The position numbers and the translations under genes were made by a program. Below are positions 27,382 to 37,259 of a stretch of 64,000 bases of DNA, one piece after another. This DNA is from an uncultured Flavobacteriaceae bacterium (lineage in GTDB: Bacteria; Bacteroidota; Bacteroidia; Flavobacteriales; Flavobacteriaceae). The notes beneath the pieces are model-generated. The model had not been told where the DNA came from and searched no databases. It worked only from the letters and a program-made list of their open reading frames with translations. Each line of letters begins with the position of its first letter. The stretch's first letter is position 1. Location: assembly GCA_947503105.1 (NCBI GenBank), contig CANNCM010000001.1, positions 124,001 through 188,000 of the forward strand, given 5' to 3'.

Positions 27382-28956
27382 TTAATTTGTTAATTTTACT
27401 GTAATAGCAGCTGCAGGTGGTATTTCTACTCCACTGACACCTTTCACTCTTACTTTTATATTATCGATAATAACCAAAGATCTTCTTGGTGCATTATTGA
27501 TTAGTGCTTTTGCAGCTGGATTCAATCGATTTCCAGAAACGGTAATTGTTTCGCCCAGTACTGTCAAATCAAATGCAGAAACCGTTGGATTTAGATCGTA
27601 AACGAAATCTCCAAAATCTGCAAGTATACGCGAAGTTGTTACATCACGTTTATTGAGCTTAATTGATCCACTCTTTCCAGCAATTTTACCTACTGGATTA
27701 GGAATATTTTTTATTCTAAATGATTTTTTTGAATTCACTTTTGTGCCATCATCTAGAGTTGCTACTACAGATACAATCAGGTTTTGACTTCCTGAGGGCG
27801 GATTGATAATGTATTTGCCTTGTCCATTTGCGCTTCTAAGCCCTGGAGCAGAAACTTTTACATTGCTGTCTGGAACCCCTGCAAATGAGATGGTCATTGG
27901 ATTTTCCAAACCTCTGTACAATACATTCATTTTATCTGCTGCAACCGATGCTTCTTTTGGTCGTGGCACGACAACATAGTTTCCAACAATTGGAATTTCT
28001 AATGGCTTGCCGTCCTCTAAAAAAGTAAACTGACCATTGATTTTCTTTTCTCCAATATTTCCAACATTGAAGTCAAGTGTTGCTGCACCTGTGGAATCTA
28101 TGGCATTGGCCACATTAATTTCTTGTCCTTGAACTACCAGTTTTGTTGGTGTTACATTAGCGTATTTCCCAAGGACTACTTTTCCTTGAAACTTTTCTCC
28201 TGCAAAAAATGCAGATTTTTCAGCCAAAACAATCGCTTGATATTTTTTCAAAGAAACAGCCTCTGTCAATGTATTTCCTAAAAATAGGTTAAACATACTT
28301 GCTTCTGTTACTTTAACATCGTTTTGCATGGCTGTTAACTTTGTGAAAGAAGCGATGGCTGGAAATCCTTTGTAATTGTAGTCTAGCCAGTCAATTTTTT
28401 TACCGTCTTTGTTGGTAACTTTCTCTGTGCTGAAACGTCTTTCAAATCGTTCAACAGCTTTCTTATACTTGACGTCTGTGCCAAGAACTTCTCTAACATC
28501 AGATTTATACTTTTCAATCTTTGCCATAACCGCAGCTCCAGCCTTTGTTAGGCGATCTCCAGTAAACCACATTTCATCTAAAATGTCTGTTTTGTCCATT
28601 GCCTCAAAAGGTAATTTTCCAGTTTCTGGATCTATAGTATATCCTCCATTTTTCAAAAGATCAACTTTAAGAGTTTCAATATAGTTGTAAAACTCTTTAG
28701 AAATAGTATTGATTTGCTGTGCTTTGTTTGCAGCAATAGCAAATTCCTCTGGCTTCTCATCACCTTTGGTGATTAAATCCGCAAGAAGGGCCTCATTTGT
28801 TTCAGTTGTTGTAACATTGGACTCTGCAAATTTTGCTTCCATAAGCCCGAATGCGGAAAGCACTTCTTTTGACATATTCATGGCCATCATTGCGATGAAT
28901 ACTAAATACATCAAGTTTATCATTTTCTGTCTTGCAGATACATTTCCTCCTGCCAT
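27382..28956 (-). CDS. gldM: Type IX secretion motor subunit GldM
   Basis: The 524-residue protein has one membrane helix near its N-terminus (QKMINLMYLVFIAMMAMNMSK), and the rest is a long periplasmic part of several beta domains. In characterised species the GldL-GldM complex converts proton motive force into movement, and the GldM periplasmic arm reaches the GldK-GldN ring. The sequence and its length, near the usual 515-525, fit. It lies 48 bases after gldL. Confidence 0.96.
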   Translation of the reverse strand: MAGGNVSARQKMINLMYLVFIAMMAMNMSKEVLSAFGLMEAKFAESNVTTTETNEALLADLITKGDEKPEEFAIAANKAQQINTISKEFYNYIETLKVDLLKNGGYTIDPETGKLPFEAMDKTDILDEMWFTGDRLTKAGAAVMAKIEKYKSDVREVLGTDVKYKKAVERFERRFSTEKVTNKDGKKIDWLDYNYKGFPAIASFTKLTAMQNDVKVTEASMFNLFLGNTLTEAVSLKKYQAIVLAEKSAFFAGEKFQGKVVLGKYANVTPTKLVVQGQEINVANAIDSTGAATLDFNVGNIGEKKINGQFTFLEDGKPLEIPIVGNYVVVPRPKEASVAADKMNVLYRGLENPMTISFAGVPDSNVKVSAPGLRSANGQGKYIINPPSGSQNLIVSVVATLDDGTKVNSKKSFRIKNIPNPVGKIAGKSGSIKLNKRDVTTSRILADFGDFVYDLNPTVSAFDLTVLGETITVSGNRLNPAAKALINNAPRRSLVIIDNIKVRVKGVSGVEIPPAAAITVKLTN

Positions 28957-29004
28957 AATAATTAGTTTTTTTGGTTATCTAAATATAGTTTCAATAAAAA
29001 CTAA

Positions 29005-29622
29005 TTATTTGTTGTTCATTGCAGTTAGCATACCGCCATATACTCCATTTAATGAAGATAAATTAGAAGCTAACGATTCCATTTGCTCTTTTAATTTAAG
29101 TGCATTTTCAATAGATTCTGCATTAATTTCAGATTGTCTGTTTGCACTCTCTAATTGAGATTTGTATAAATCATTTAAAGATTCCATTTGAGCCGAAGCT
29201 TTAGCCATTTGCTCATTGTAGCTCTTTGATGCTCCAACAGAACCATCCATAGAAGCTGCAGTGGCATTCAAATTTTGAATGCTATCACCCAAACTTTTTA
29301 CAAGTGCGCCATCAATTTTAGCTTCTTTTAGTAATGTGTCTAATTTTTTTGTTAAAACACCTTCTGGAGTGTCTTCTTTCGCTTTTTTGGATTTTGCTGT
29401 TCCTCCTGACAATTCAGGATATACAAGTGACCAATCTAGGTCTCCTTTTTGACGTTCAAAAGCGGAATATGTAAATACTGCGGCTTCAACTATCATCCCT
29501 AAGGTTAAGATTTCTGAACCATAAGGCCAGTGTTGAATTTTGAAAAGAGCTCCTACAATTACGATTGCTGCTCCTAGTCCGTAGACCATGTTAGTGATAG
29601 TGATTTTACCTTCTTGTGCCAT
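29005..29622 (-). CDS. gldL: Type IX secretion motor subunit GldL
   Basis: The 205-residue protein has two N-terminal membrane helices (about residues 13-31 and 37-54) followed by a long cytoplasmic helical tail. The acidic residue in the second helix, E46 in GMIVEAAVFTYSAFERQ, and K28 in the first correspond to the charged residues reported to be needed for proton-driven rotation in GldL. It is cotranscribed with gldK, gldM and gldN. Confidence 0.96.
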   Translation of the reverse strand: MAQEGKITITNMVYGLGAAIVIVGALFKIQHWPYGSEILTLGMIVEAAVFTYSAFERQKGDLDWSLVYPELSGGTAKSKKAKEDTPEGVLTKKLDTLLKEAKIDGALVKSLGDSIQNLNATAASMDGSVGASKSYNEQMAKASAQMESLNDLYKSQLESANRQSEINAESIENALKLKEQMESLASNLSSLNGVYGGMLTAMNNK

Positions 29623-29661
29623 GATAATAAATTTTAAATATTGAGTTAATTTTTTTTGTTT

Positions 29662-31011
29662 TTAATTTGTTCCTGCATTTGCAGTAGCGTCTGTTCCTAG
29701 GTAATCTTGAACGGTTCGAAATCCTATGTAGCTCCGAGCTGAATCTGTATGTTCATAATCTCTTGAGCTTACTTGTAAGTAGTATGCTACATCTTTCCAA
29801 GAGCCACCACGAACGACTTTTCGTGGGTTATCTTTATCATTAACATTGGGATTGAATGAAGCAGAATATTCATAAGATGATGCATCATAAGAAGAGTTCA
29901 CCCACTCCGAAACATTTCCTGCCATGTTATATAAATTATAATCATTAGGCTCATAAGCATCAGCCTCTACTGTGTATAGTGCCTGATCAGCTGCATAATT
30001 TCCTCTTAATGGCTTGAAGTTTGCCAAGAAACAACCTCTATCATTTTTGGCATATGGTCCACCCCAAGGAAATGCAGCGCCGTCTAAACCTCCTCGAGCA
30101 GCATATTCCCACTCAGCTTCAGAAGGTAATCTAAACATATTGACGTTTTGCTTTCCTTTAGATTTTTGATAGCTATTTTTATTTAATGTTCGCCACTGAC
30201 AAAAAGCTTGTGCTTGCTCAAACGTAATACCAACAACTGGATAATCTCCATAAGCTTCATGCCAAAAATAGTCGTTGTGCATTGGAACGTTGTAGGCATA
30301 TTCGAAATCGCGAATCCATACTGTTGTGTCTGGATAGACTTTTACAGGATATTTTTCGATAAAATCGCTACGCTTAAGTTCTCTGTATTTGGCAGCTTCT
30401 TCGATGTCCATGTAGGTGTATTCAAATTCAAATTGACTCACATCCCATGTGCGTTGTCCATTGTACCATTCGTCTGGTGGCAAATACATTCCATCCATAA
30501 CTTCGGCGTACAATTCATCTGGGTAGTCTTCTGTATCAAATATGAGATCTACATCTCTATTAATTTTTCGTTGTTCATCTCCGTATGTGTCAAGCATATA
30601 CTTTTGATATGGTGTCAACTCTTCTTCATCTCCAGCATCAAGATATGCAAATTGTCCAATACCATCATCATCCGGTGTTTTACCTTCCAAATCGGCCATT
30701 TCTGCAAGTTTTTCTCTCAAAATAGAATCTCTCACCCAGTGCACAAATTGACGGTATTCACTATTTGTGATTTCTGTTTCATCCATATAAAAAGAACGCA
30801 CAGTTACTGTTTTGGTTGGTGCATCTTGCAGGTCAACAACATCATCATCTGCCTTACCCATCACAAATGCCCCTCCTGGAATTAAACTCATTCCGTAAGG
30901 TTTTTCTGGGTGCCATCTTTTGCCTTTGACACCAACAAGCTCTCCTTTGTCTTTGGAGCCACAACTGCTAAAAATGGTTAATGCTATGGTTAAAAATATG
31001 ATTTTCTTCAT
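29662..31011 (-). CDS. gldK: Gliding motility lipoprotein GldK
   Basis: The 449-residue outer-membrane lipoprotein has a lipobox at its start (LTIFSSC) and a formylglycine-generating-enzyme/sulfatase-modifying-factor fold (SLIPGGAFVMGKADDD, MFRLPSEAEWEYAARGG, NMAGNVSEWVNSSY, VVRGGSWKD). In type IX secretion the fold has a structural role, forming the periplasmic ring with GldN. It is first in the operon. A weak promoter-like TTG with TAAGTTTA lies in the 117 bases upstream, but I do not annotate it. Confidence 0.96.
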   Translation of the reverse strand: MKKIIFLTIALTIFSSCGSKDKGELVGVKGKRWHPEKPYGMSLIPGGAFVMGKADDDVVDLQDAPTKTVTVRSFYMDETEITNSEYRQFVHWVRDSILREKLAEMADLEGKTPDDDGIGQFAYLDAGDEEELTPYQKYMLDTYGDEQRKINRDVDLIFDTEDYPDELYAEVMDGMYLPPDEWYNGQRTWDVSQFEFEYTYMDIEEAAKYRELKRSDFIEKYPVKVYPDTTVWIRDFEYAYNVPMHNDYFWHEAYGDYPVVGITFEQAQAFCQWRTLNKNSYQKSKGKQNVNMFRLPSEAEWEYAARGGLDGAAFPWGGPYAKNDRGCFLANFKPLRGNYAADQALYTVEADAYEPNDYNLYNMAGNVSEWVNSSYDASSYEYSASFNPNVNDKDNPRKVVRGGSWKDVAYYLQVSSRDYEHTDSARSYIGFRTVQDYLGTDATANAGTN

Positions 31012-31128
31012 AAGTATTTCATTTGGGAAAAATCCCTAATAATTTAAAGTTCGTAAACTTATCTATATATTTCCAGATTTACAACTTTTTTTTTGTTGAA
31101 TAATTTTAACGAAAACATAAACTGTATA

Positions 31129-32289
31129 CTATGACTGTTTTTTACATGCTTTAAACCAGCGCTCAGGGATAATTCCCTGTGTTGCTTGCTCATAATCTTC
31201 ATGCATACAGGCTAATAACGAATATTTTTTTTGTTTATTATCTGGATATGCCAAAAACGGTGTTTCAATCCACCAGCGTCCCGTTTTTAAACTTTTATAA
31301 AAAACCAATTCTTGCTCTTCCACAAGTACTGTGTATTTGTTGAAGTCCTCAGTATTTTGAAATTGATCGTCGAGCTGTCGGCAAGAATAACCTTCAATAA
31401 AATACCAAATCATTTGAGCGATAAGCATGGATGTAGCCTCATCATCAGGAGAGGGGTTATATTCGTAAATACCAAAAGATGACACTCTGTTACTGATCCC
31501 TGCATAGCGCGAAATGGCACAAATTTCTTTCCCATCAAAGCCATTTGGTGAGTATTTTTGTTTAACACTAACTTCTGATGATTTAACTGATTTTAAATCA
31601 ATCGTTATCAAATCGGCATCGCGAAGTGCAGGTTCTACGGTTTTAATGTTTGTGTTTATTTGTCCCAAGCGATAGTATTCAAAGTATAATTTTTCCATCA
31701 AATCAATCTCTTCTTGAGCATTAAAATACGTTTGATAGCCCAGCACAGTATAATTGAATAAATTATAAGGTTTTTCTAGTATAACCTTCCCCAAATAGCT
31801 TGAATTTGTAATTGGTTTTGAGGAATCCCCCAAATCAAAACTTTTATCAATATTGACAATGTTTATCATTGGTTTGATGCTGTCATATGCACGGTAATTT
31901 GCATAAGTAAGGTCTTGACTTCCGCCAATTATTAGGGGTATTATTTTTTGTTCCAGAAGAGATTTGACCAGCTGTGTGGTTGCAAAATATGTGTCCTCTA
32001 CTGTTGCACCTTTTTTTAAATCTCCCAAATCTGCAATGATGACATTCCAATTTCCAGGAAATAAAGCATACAAAGATTGACGAACTTCGTCAAGTTGAAA
32101 AGAGGATCCAATATCGTTTACAGCATTTCTAGTTTCTGGAACACCAAAGATTGCAATATTTACATTTTCTAAATCTGGAAGTGCTTGAGAGGTATGGAGT
32201 TTTAACTTTCGTCCTAACGACTGAAAATGAGACATTTCGACGGATTCGAAAAGGCGATCAGATATTGGAGAAAGTACACTAAAATCCAT
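31129..32289 (-). CDS. Arginase/formimidoylglutamase-fold protein with degenerate metal site
   Basis: The 386-residue protein has the arginase-family layout, and automated annotation would call it formimidoylglutamase. The metal motifs are damaged. The usual GGxH(D/S) reads GGSQD (Q125 for histidine), the DAHxD motif reads DKSFD (S150 for histidine), and the SxDxDxxDP motif reads TIDLKSVKS (K233 for aspartate). Three of six manganese ligands are therefore absent, and hydrolase activity is unlikely. It begins directly after the topA stop codon and ends 118 bases before gldK on the same strand. The location suggests an unknown role near type IX secretion, but that is inference. Confidence 0.8.
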   Translation of the reverse strand: MDFSVLSPISDRLFESVEMSHFQSLGRKLKLHTSQALPDLENVNIAIFGVPETRNAVNDIGSSFQLDEVRQSLYALFPGNWNVIIADLGDLKKGATVEDTYFATTQLVKSLLEQKIIPLIIGGSQDLTYANYRAYDSIKPMINIVNIDKSFDLGDSSKPITNSSYLGKVILEKPYNLFNYTVLGYQTYFNAQEEIDLMEKLYFEYYRLGQINTNIKTVEPALRDADLITIDLKSVKSSEVSVKQKYSPNGFDGKEICAISRYAGISNRVSSFGIYEYNPSPDDEATSMLIAQMIWYFIEGYSCRQLDDQFQNTEDFNKYTVLVEEQELVFYKSLKTGRWWIETPFLAYPDNKQKKYSLLACMHEDYEQATQGIIPERWFKACKKQS

Positions 32290-34773
32290 TTATGATTTCT
32301 TTTTTTTACGACTTCTTGTTGGCTTTTTTGTCGCATTTTTTTCTAAAAGTGCTTGAACCTCTTCTAGAGTGAGCTTTGCCGCATCTACTGTTTTTGGAAG
32401 CTCAATTTTTGTTTTCCCTTTGATTATATTGTGTCGTCCCCAGCGTGCTTTTTCTACACGAATACCTTCATCTTCCCAGTCATGGACAATTTTATCAATT
32501 TCTTTTTGAATCTTATCTTTGATCAACGTTTCTATGTCATCCGAAGAGAGGTTGTCCCAATCGTATTTTTTATTGACATTAATAAACATATTGTTCCACT
32601 TGATAAATGGCCCAAAACGTCCTTTTCCTTTTTGAACAGGAAGTCCTTCATATTCGTATATTGGCGCATCGGCTTTCGCCTTTTCCTTGATCAATTCTAT
32701 AGCTTCATCCATTTCTACACTTAGTGGATCTACTCCTTTGGGCAAGGAAATAAATTTGGCACCAAACTTTACATATGGCCCAAATCGGCCATTACTAACC
32801 AAAACATCTTCACCTTCATAAACACCCAAATCTTTTGGTAGTTTAAATAAATCTAGAGCTTGATCAAATGTAATTGTACTCAATTGAAGTGTTGGAGGAA
32901 CACTGGCAAAAACCTGCTTTTCTTCTTCGTCTGCAGTTCCAATTTGAGCCATTGGTCCAAATTTTCCTAAACGCACACTGAGCTGTCTTCCTGTCGCAGG
33001 ATCTGTTCCAAGAATACGCTCTCCAGATTCTCTGTCGGCATTTTCTCGAACATCTTCGACTTGTGGATGAAAAGTGCCATAAAAAGATTTCATCATTTTT
33101 GTCCAATCGGCTTTTCCTGTAGCTATTGCATCAAAATCGGATTCTACTTTGGCCGTAAAATTATAATCTAAAATAGCTTCAAAATGATTCACTAAAAAGT
33201 CAGTGACAATCATACCAATATCAGTTGGGACAAGTTTTCCTTTATCCGAACCATAGTTTTCTGAAAGCTTTTGCTCTTTTAATTCATTACTTTTAAGTGT
33301 CAACACTCTGTACTGTCGTTCTTTGCCGTCTATAGTTCCTTTTTCAACGTAATTTCTATTTTGGATGGTCGAAATTGTTGGTGCATAAGTAGAAGGGCGG
33401 CCAATACCAAGCTCTTCAAGTTTTTTTACTAAAGAAGCTTCCGTAAATCTGTAGGGTGGGCGCGAAAAACGCTCAGTTGCAACGATGTAATTATTGGTTA
33501 GTGTTTCATTGGTTGTCATTGCAGGAAGCATTCCTTCTTGCTCAGCATTTTCATCATCTGTGCCTTCTAAATAAACTTTTAAAAACCCGTCAAATTTTAT
33601 GACTTCACCATTGGCAGTAAATTGTTTATCATGATTTGGAGTTGCAATTTTTACATTGGTGCGTTCCAATTGAGCGTCGCTCATTTGAGAAGCAATGGCA
33701 CGTTTCCAAATAAGATCATACAAGCGCGCTTGATCGCGTTCTAGATTGACTGAATGCGTCGAAAAATTTGTTGGCCTGATCGCTTCGTGTGCTTCTTGAG
33801 CACCTTTGGATTTTCCTTTAAAGTTTCGTGTTTTGCTATAATGTTCTCCAAATGAAGATTTAATTTCTTTGGCCGCTGTGTTCCGTGCTTCTTGCGATAA
33901 ATTCACGCTATCAGTTCTCATGTAAGTAATCAAACCAGCTTCATACAAACGTTGGGCCATGTTCATTGTTTTTCCTACCGAAAAATATAATTTTCTTGCC
34001 GCTTCTTGCTGAAGAGTAGAGGTTGTAAAAGGCGGTGCTGGTGATTTTTTTGCTGGCTTTTTGTCCAAAGCTGCAACAGAAAATGATGCGTTTTTATTGC
34101 GTTCTAAAAATGCATTAGCTTCTTCTTGAGTATCAAATGATTTTGGAAGTTTGGCCTTAAAAAGTTGTCCTTTAGATGTTGTAAATGAGGCATCAATTCT
34201 AAATGATGCTTTGGGTTGAAAAGATTGTATTTCGCGCTCTCTTTCTACAATTAAACGAACAGAAACAGACTGTACTCTACCTGCTGAAAGCCCACCTTTA
34301 ACCTTGCGCCAAAGTACTGGCGATAACTCATACCCGACAATTCTATCTAAAACTCTTCGGGCTTGCTGCGCATCAACCAAATCATAATCAATACTTCGAG
34401 GGTTTTGAACCGCTTTCTCTATTGCAGATTTTGTGATTTCATGAAAAACAATGCGTTTTGTTTTGGATTTATCAAGTTTTAGGGTTTCTGCCAAATGCCA
34501 TGCTATGGCCTCTCCTTCTCGATCTTCATCACTTGCAAGCCAGACGACTTCTGCTTTTTTGGCCAAGTCCTTTAATTTTTTTACGACAGGTTTTTTATCT
34601 TTTGAAACCTCATATTTTGGTTTAAAATCTCCCTCAACATCGACTCCAAGTTCTTTAGACGGCAAATCGGCAATATGTCCGAAACTAGATTCGACTTTAA
34701 AGTCTTTTCCAAGAAATTTTTCTATCGTTTTTGCCTTTGCAGGCGACTCGACAATTACAAGATTTTTGGCCAT
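32290..34773 (-). CDS. topA: DNA topoisomerase I
   Basis: Relaxes negatively supercoiled DNA. I use the start MAKNLVIVESPAKAKTIEKFLG, giving 827 residues. An ATG 14 codons upstream adds residues that do not fit the family. Visible parts are the N-terminal TOPRIM domain (SPAKAKT, DEDREGEAIAWH), the active-site region GLITYMRTDSVNLS, and the GRPSTYAPTI motif. C-terminal Topo_C repeats of the FGPYVKFG type replace classic four-cysteine zinc fingers, and a lysine-rich tail ends the protein. Its stop is immediately followed by the start of the arginase-fold gene. Confidence 0.97.
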   Translation of the reverse strand: MAKNLVIVESPAKAKTIEKFLGKDFKVESSFGHIADLPSKELGVDVEGDFKPKYEVSKDKKPVVKKLKDLAKKAEVVWLASDEDREGEAIAWHLAETLKLDKSKTKRIVFHEITKSAIEKAVQNPRSIDYDLVDAQQARRVLDRIVGYELSPVLWRKVKGGLSAGRVQSVSVRLIVEREREIQSFQPKASFRIDASFTTSKGQLFKAKLPKSFDTQEEANAFLERNKNASFSVAALDKKPAKKSPAPPFTTSTLQQEAARKLYFSVGKTMNMAQRLYEAGLITYMRTDSVNLSQEARNTAAKEIKSSFGEHYSKTRNFKGKSKGAQEAHEAIRPTNFSTHSVNLERDQARLYDLIWKRAIASQMSDAQLERTNVKIATPNHDKQFTANGEVIKFDGFLKVYLEGTDDENAEQEGMLPAMTTNETLTNNYIVATERFSRPPYRFTEASLVKKLEELGIGRPSTYAPTISTIQNRNYVEKGTIDGKERQYRVLTLKSNELKEQKLSENYGSDKGKLVPTDIGMIVTDFLVNHFEAILDYNFTAKVESDFDAIATGKADWTKMMKSFYGTFHPQVEDVRENADRESGERILGTDPATGRQLSVRLGKFGPMAQIGTADEEEKQVFASVPPTLQLSTITFDQALDLFKLPKDLGVYEGEDVLVSNGRFGPYVKFGAKFISLPKGVDPLSVEMDEAIELIKEKAKADAPIYEYEGLPVQKGKGRFGPFIKWNNMFINVNKKYDWDNLSSDDIETLIKDKIQKEIDKIVHDWEDEGIRVEKARWGRHNIIKGKTKIELPKTVDAAKLTLEEVQALLEKNATKKPTRSRKKKKS

Positions 34774-34926
34774 AAAATGTTTTATTGAGGCCACAAATGT
34801 AGTCGAATTTTTCAATTTTACTTTTTAATTTTTTCCCAAAATTATTAAACTGATAAAAAAACGACTTCAAAAATGTTTTAAAATTAATAGCTTAAACAAC
34901 TGAAAAACAGAAGATTATAATTAATT

Positions 34927-35676
34927 TCAAACGTCTTCAAATGAAATAATTTTTTTGTACAAAACATAAATTGGCATTTGCAAAAAACATCCAAAAAACA
35001 ATGAACCAAGCCCACAAGTAAACAAAATAAGGATGTATAAAGTGATGATATTTAAAATGGTAATCGCAAAAGTTATCCCCCATTTTTTGTGTCCCAATGC
35101 AAATGCACTTTTAAAAATTTCCGAGATGGTCAGTTCTGGGTTGAAAACAAAAATTGGTGTTACAAACATAAGCGGAATCATGACGTAAAAAATAGGCAAT
35201 ACACACATGAGTACCGCCAAAAGTGCTACACCAATATATGCCAAAATCAGTAGAAGTGATTTTTTAAGTCTTTTATTTCCAAAAAAGTAGAAAAAATCTG
35301 AAACTTGAAAATTGAGCCCATCATCCATTTGTTTGATGATTCTAAAAAAGCCAAAAGACAACAAAGTTGATATAATTGCGACAGCGATCGAAAGCAAATA
35401 GTATATTATGGTGTAGGACCCCAATTCCTGAACTACAGCATCGTCTTTTACTATTTTTTCTACAAAATCAAAAGAATTAGTATCAAGGCCAGATTCCGAA
35501 AGAATACTAAAATTGAAAATGACTAGAGGTAGGCTCAAAGCTATTGTTATCAATTGCAAAAGGAAGCCTTGCAACCACACTTTTTTGAAGATCTCAACAG
35601 AAGCGTTAAATAAATCTCCAAAATCAATTCTTGGAGCTTCAGCAATTTTTTTTGAAATTTTAATAAATAATGCCAT
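34927..35676 (-). CDS. Uncharacterised multi-pass membrane protein
   Basis: I do not recognise a function. The 249-residue protein has about five or six hydrophobic segments after a short amphipathic start (MALFIKISKKIAEAPRIDFGDLF). It resembles the loosely defined membrane proteins with a repeated 'FKSAFALGHKKWG' type loop that are sometimes labelled DUF975-like. It is divergent from miaB and separated from topA by 153 bases with no recognisable gene. Confidence 0.7.
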   Translation of the reverse strand: MALFIKISKKIAEAPRIDFGDLFNASVEIFKKVWLQGFLLQLITIALSLPLVIFNFSILSESGLDTNSFDFVEKIVKDDAVVQELGSYTIIYYLLSIAVAIISTLLSFGFFRIIKQMDDGLNFQVSDFFYFFGNKRLKKSLLLILAYIGVALLAVLMCVLPIFYVMIPLMFVTPIFVFNPELTISEIFKSAFALGHKKWGITFAITILNIITLYILILFTCGLGSLFFGCFLQMPIYVLYKKIISFEDV

Positions 35677-35737
35677 TGGTTTAATTTTCTAAACCCCAAA
35701 ATAAAACTAATTTTATTTCAACACAACAACAGAAAAC

Positions 35738-35777
35738 ATGACACTTTGTCATAAAAAAGAAAATTATTGTATCTTTG
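35738..35777 (+). promoter_or_regulatory. miaB promoter with inverted repeat over the -33 element
   Basis: The -33 element TTTG and -7 element TATCTTTG are separated by 21 bases, a good Bacteroidota promoter. The -33 element lies inside a perfect inverted repeat ATGACA-CTT-TGTCAT (35738-35752). The same arrangement, at the same distance from the -7 element, occurs before groES. Confidence 0.75.
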
Positions 35778-35810
35778 CACACTTATTGTTTCAGATAAGA
35801 GAATAAAATT

Positions 35811-37256
35811 ATGGAGAAAATAATTGACGAAAACAAACAAGGATCTTCGCTAGAATTGGCTTTAAAGCCAGAGAATACCAGAAAATTATTCATCGAAAGC
35901 TACGGCTGTCAAATGAATTTTAGCGATAGCGAAATTGTAGCTTCCATACTACAAAAAGAGGGGTTTAATACAACCTCCAAGCTAGAAGATGCCGATTTGG
36001 TGTTGGTCAATACATGTTCCATAAGAGATAAGGCAGAACAAACCGTTCGAAAACGTTTAGAAAAATACAATGCTGTAAAGCGTCAAAACCCAAAAATGAA
36101 AGTTGGTGTTCTTGGGTGTATGGCGGAGCGTCTAAAAAGTAAATTTCTGGAAGAAGAAAAAATTGTTGATCTTGTTGTTGGTCCTGATGCTTACAAAGAT
36201 TTACCAAATCTGATTGCAGAAGTTGAAGAAGGACGAAATGCTGTAAATGTCATTTTATCTAAAGATGAAACTTATGGCGATATTGCCCCTGTCCGATTGA
36301 ATTCAAACGGCGTATCGGCCTTTGTGTCCATAACTAGAGGTTGTGACAACATGTGTACATTCTGTGTTGTGCCTTTTACACGAGGTCGCGAACGCAGCAG
36401 AGATCCACAAAGTATTTTAGAGGAAATTAATGATTTAGCTCGAAGAGGGTTTAAGGAAGTGACCCTTCTGGGACAAAATGTAGATAGCTTTTTGTGGTAT
36501 GGAGGTGGCATGAAAAAAGATTTTGCAAAAGCATCCGATCTACAAAAAGCAACTGCTGTAAATTTTGCAGCTTTACTAGAACTTTGTGCCAAAGCACAAC
36601 CCAAAATGCGATTTCGTTTTTCGACCTCCAACCCTCAAGATATGTCTCTGGATGTGATTAAAACAATGGCTAAGTACAAAAATATTTGCAACTATATCCA
36701 CTTGCCTGTACAAAGTGGTAGCGACACCATACTGAAAGCGATGAATCGCCAACATACACGAGCAGAATATTTTGAATTGATTGATAACATAAAAACTATT
36801 TTGCCAGATTGTTCCATTTCCCATGATATCATTTGTGGTTTCCCTACAGAAACTGAACAAGATCATAGAGACACCTTGAGTCTTATGGAGTATGTAAAAT
36901 ATAGTTTTGGATATATGTTTGCCTATTCTGAGCGTCCAGGAACGCTTGCAGAGCGTAAATTGGAAGATGATATTCCGGAGGAGGTCAAAAAAAGACGTTT
37001 GAGCGAGGTGGTTGAACTACAACAGAAACACAGTCTTTATAGAAGTCAAGAATTTTTAAATCAAGTTACAGAAGTTCTTATTGAAAAAACCTCCAAGAAA
37101 TCCGATGCAGAATGGTCTGGTAGAAATCCCCAAAACACAACTGTTGTGTTTCCAAAAGAAGACTATAAAGTAGGCGATTTTGTTTTGGTAAAAATTGAAG
37201 ACTGCACCAGTGCAACACTAAAAGGAAAAGCAGTAGGATATTCAGAAAACATGTAA
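35811..37256 (+). CDS. miaB: tRNA-2-methylthio-N6-dimethylallyladenosine synthase
   Basis: Radical-SAM methylthiotransferase that modifies A37 of tRNAs reading UNN codons. The 481-residue protein has three N-terminal cluster cysteines ([30 protein letters not shown]), the radical-SAM motif [22 protein letters not shown], and a C-terminal TRAM-like domain ([15 protein letters not shown]). It leads a rightward run with the sigma-54 activator, lptE, a TPR gene and secG, at spacings of a few bases or overlaps, so the run is probably one operon. Confidence 0.97.
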   Translation: MEKIIDENKQGSSLELALKPENTRKLFIESYGCQMNFSDSEIVASILQKEGFNTTSKLEDADLVLVNTCSIRDKAEQTVRKRLEKYNAVKRQNPKMKVGVLGCMAERLKSKFLEEEKIVDLVVGPDAYKDLPNLIAEVEEGRNAVNVILSKDETYGDIAPVRLNSNGVSAFVSITRGCDNMCTFCVVPFTRGRERSRDPQSILEEINDLARRGFKEVTLLGQNVDSFLWYGGGMKKDFAKASDLQKATAVNFAALLELCAKAQPKMRFRFSTSNPQDMSLDVIKTMAKYKNICNYIHLPVQSGSDTILKAMNRQHTRAEYFELIDNIKTILPDCSISHDIICGFPTETEQDHRDTLSLMEYVKYSFGYMFAYSERPGTLAERKLEDDIPEEVKKRRLSEVVELQQKHSLYRSQEFLNQVTEVLIEKTSKKSDAEWSGRNPQNTTVVFPKEDYKVGDFVLVKIEDCTSATLKGKAVGYSENM

Positions 37257-37259
37257 ATT

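Noticed and set aside
30208-30885. A 225-codon open frame on the plus strand
   Set aside because: It lies wholly inside gldK on the other strand, and its translation is rich in Phe, Ile, Cys and Trp without any family pattern, as expected for an antisense shadow.
34774-34815. An upstream ATG extending topA by 14 residues
   Set aside because: TopA proteins begin at or near MAKNLVIVESPAKAKT; the extension has no family support.
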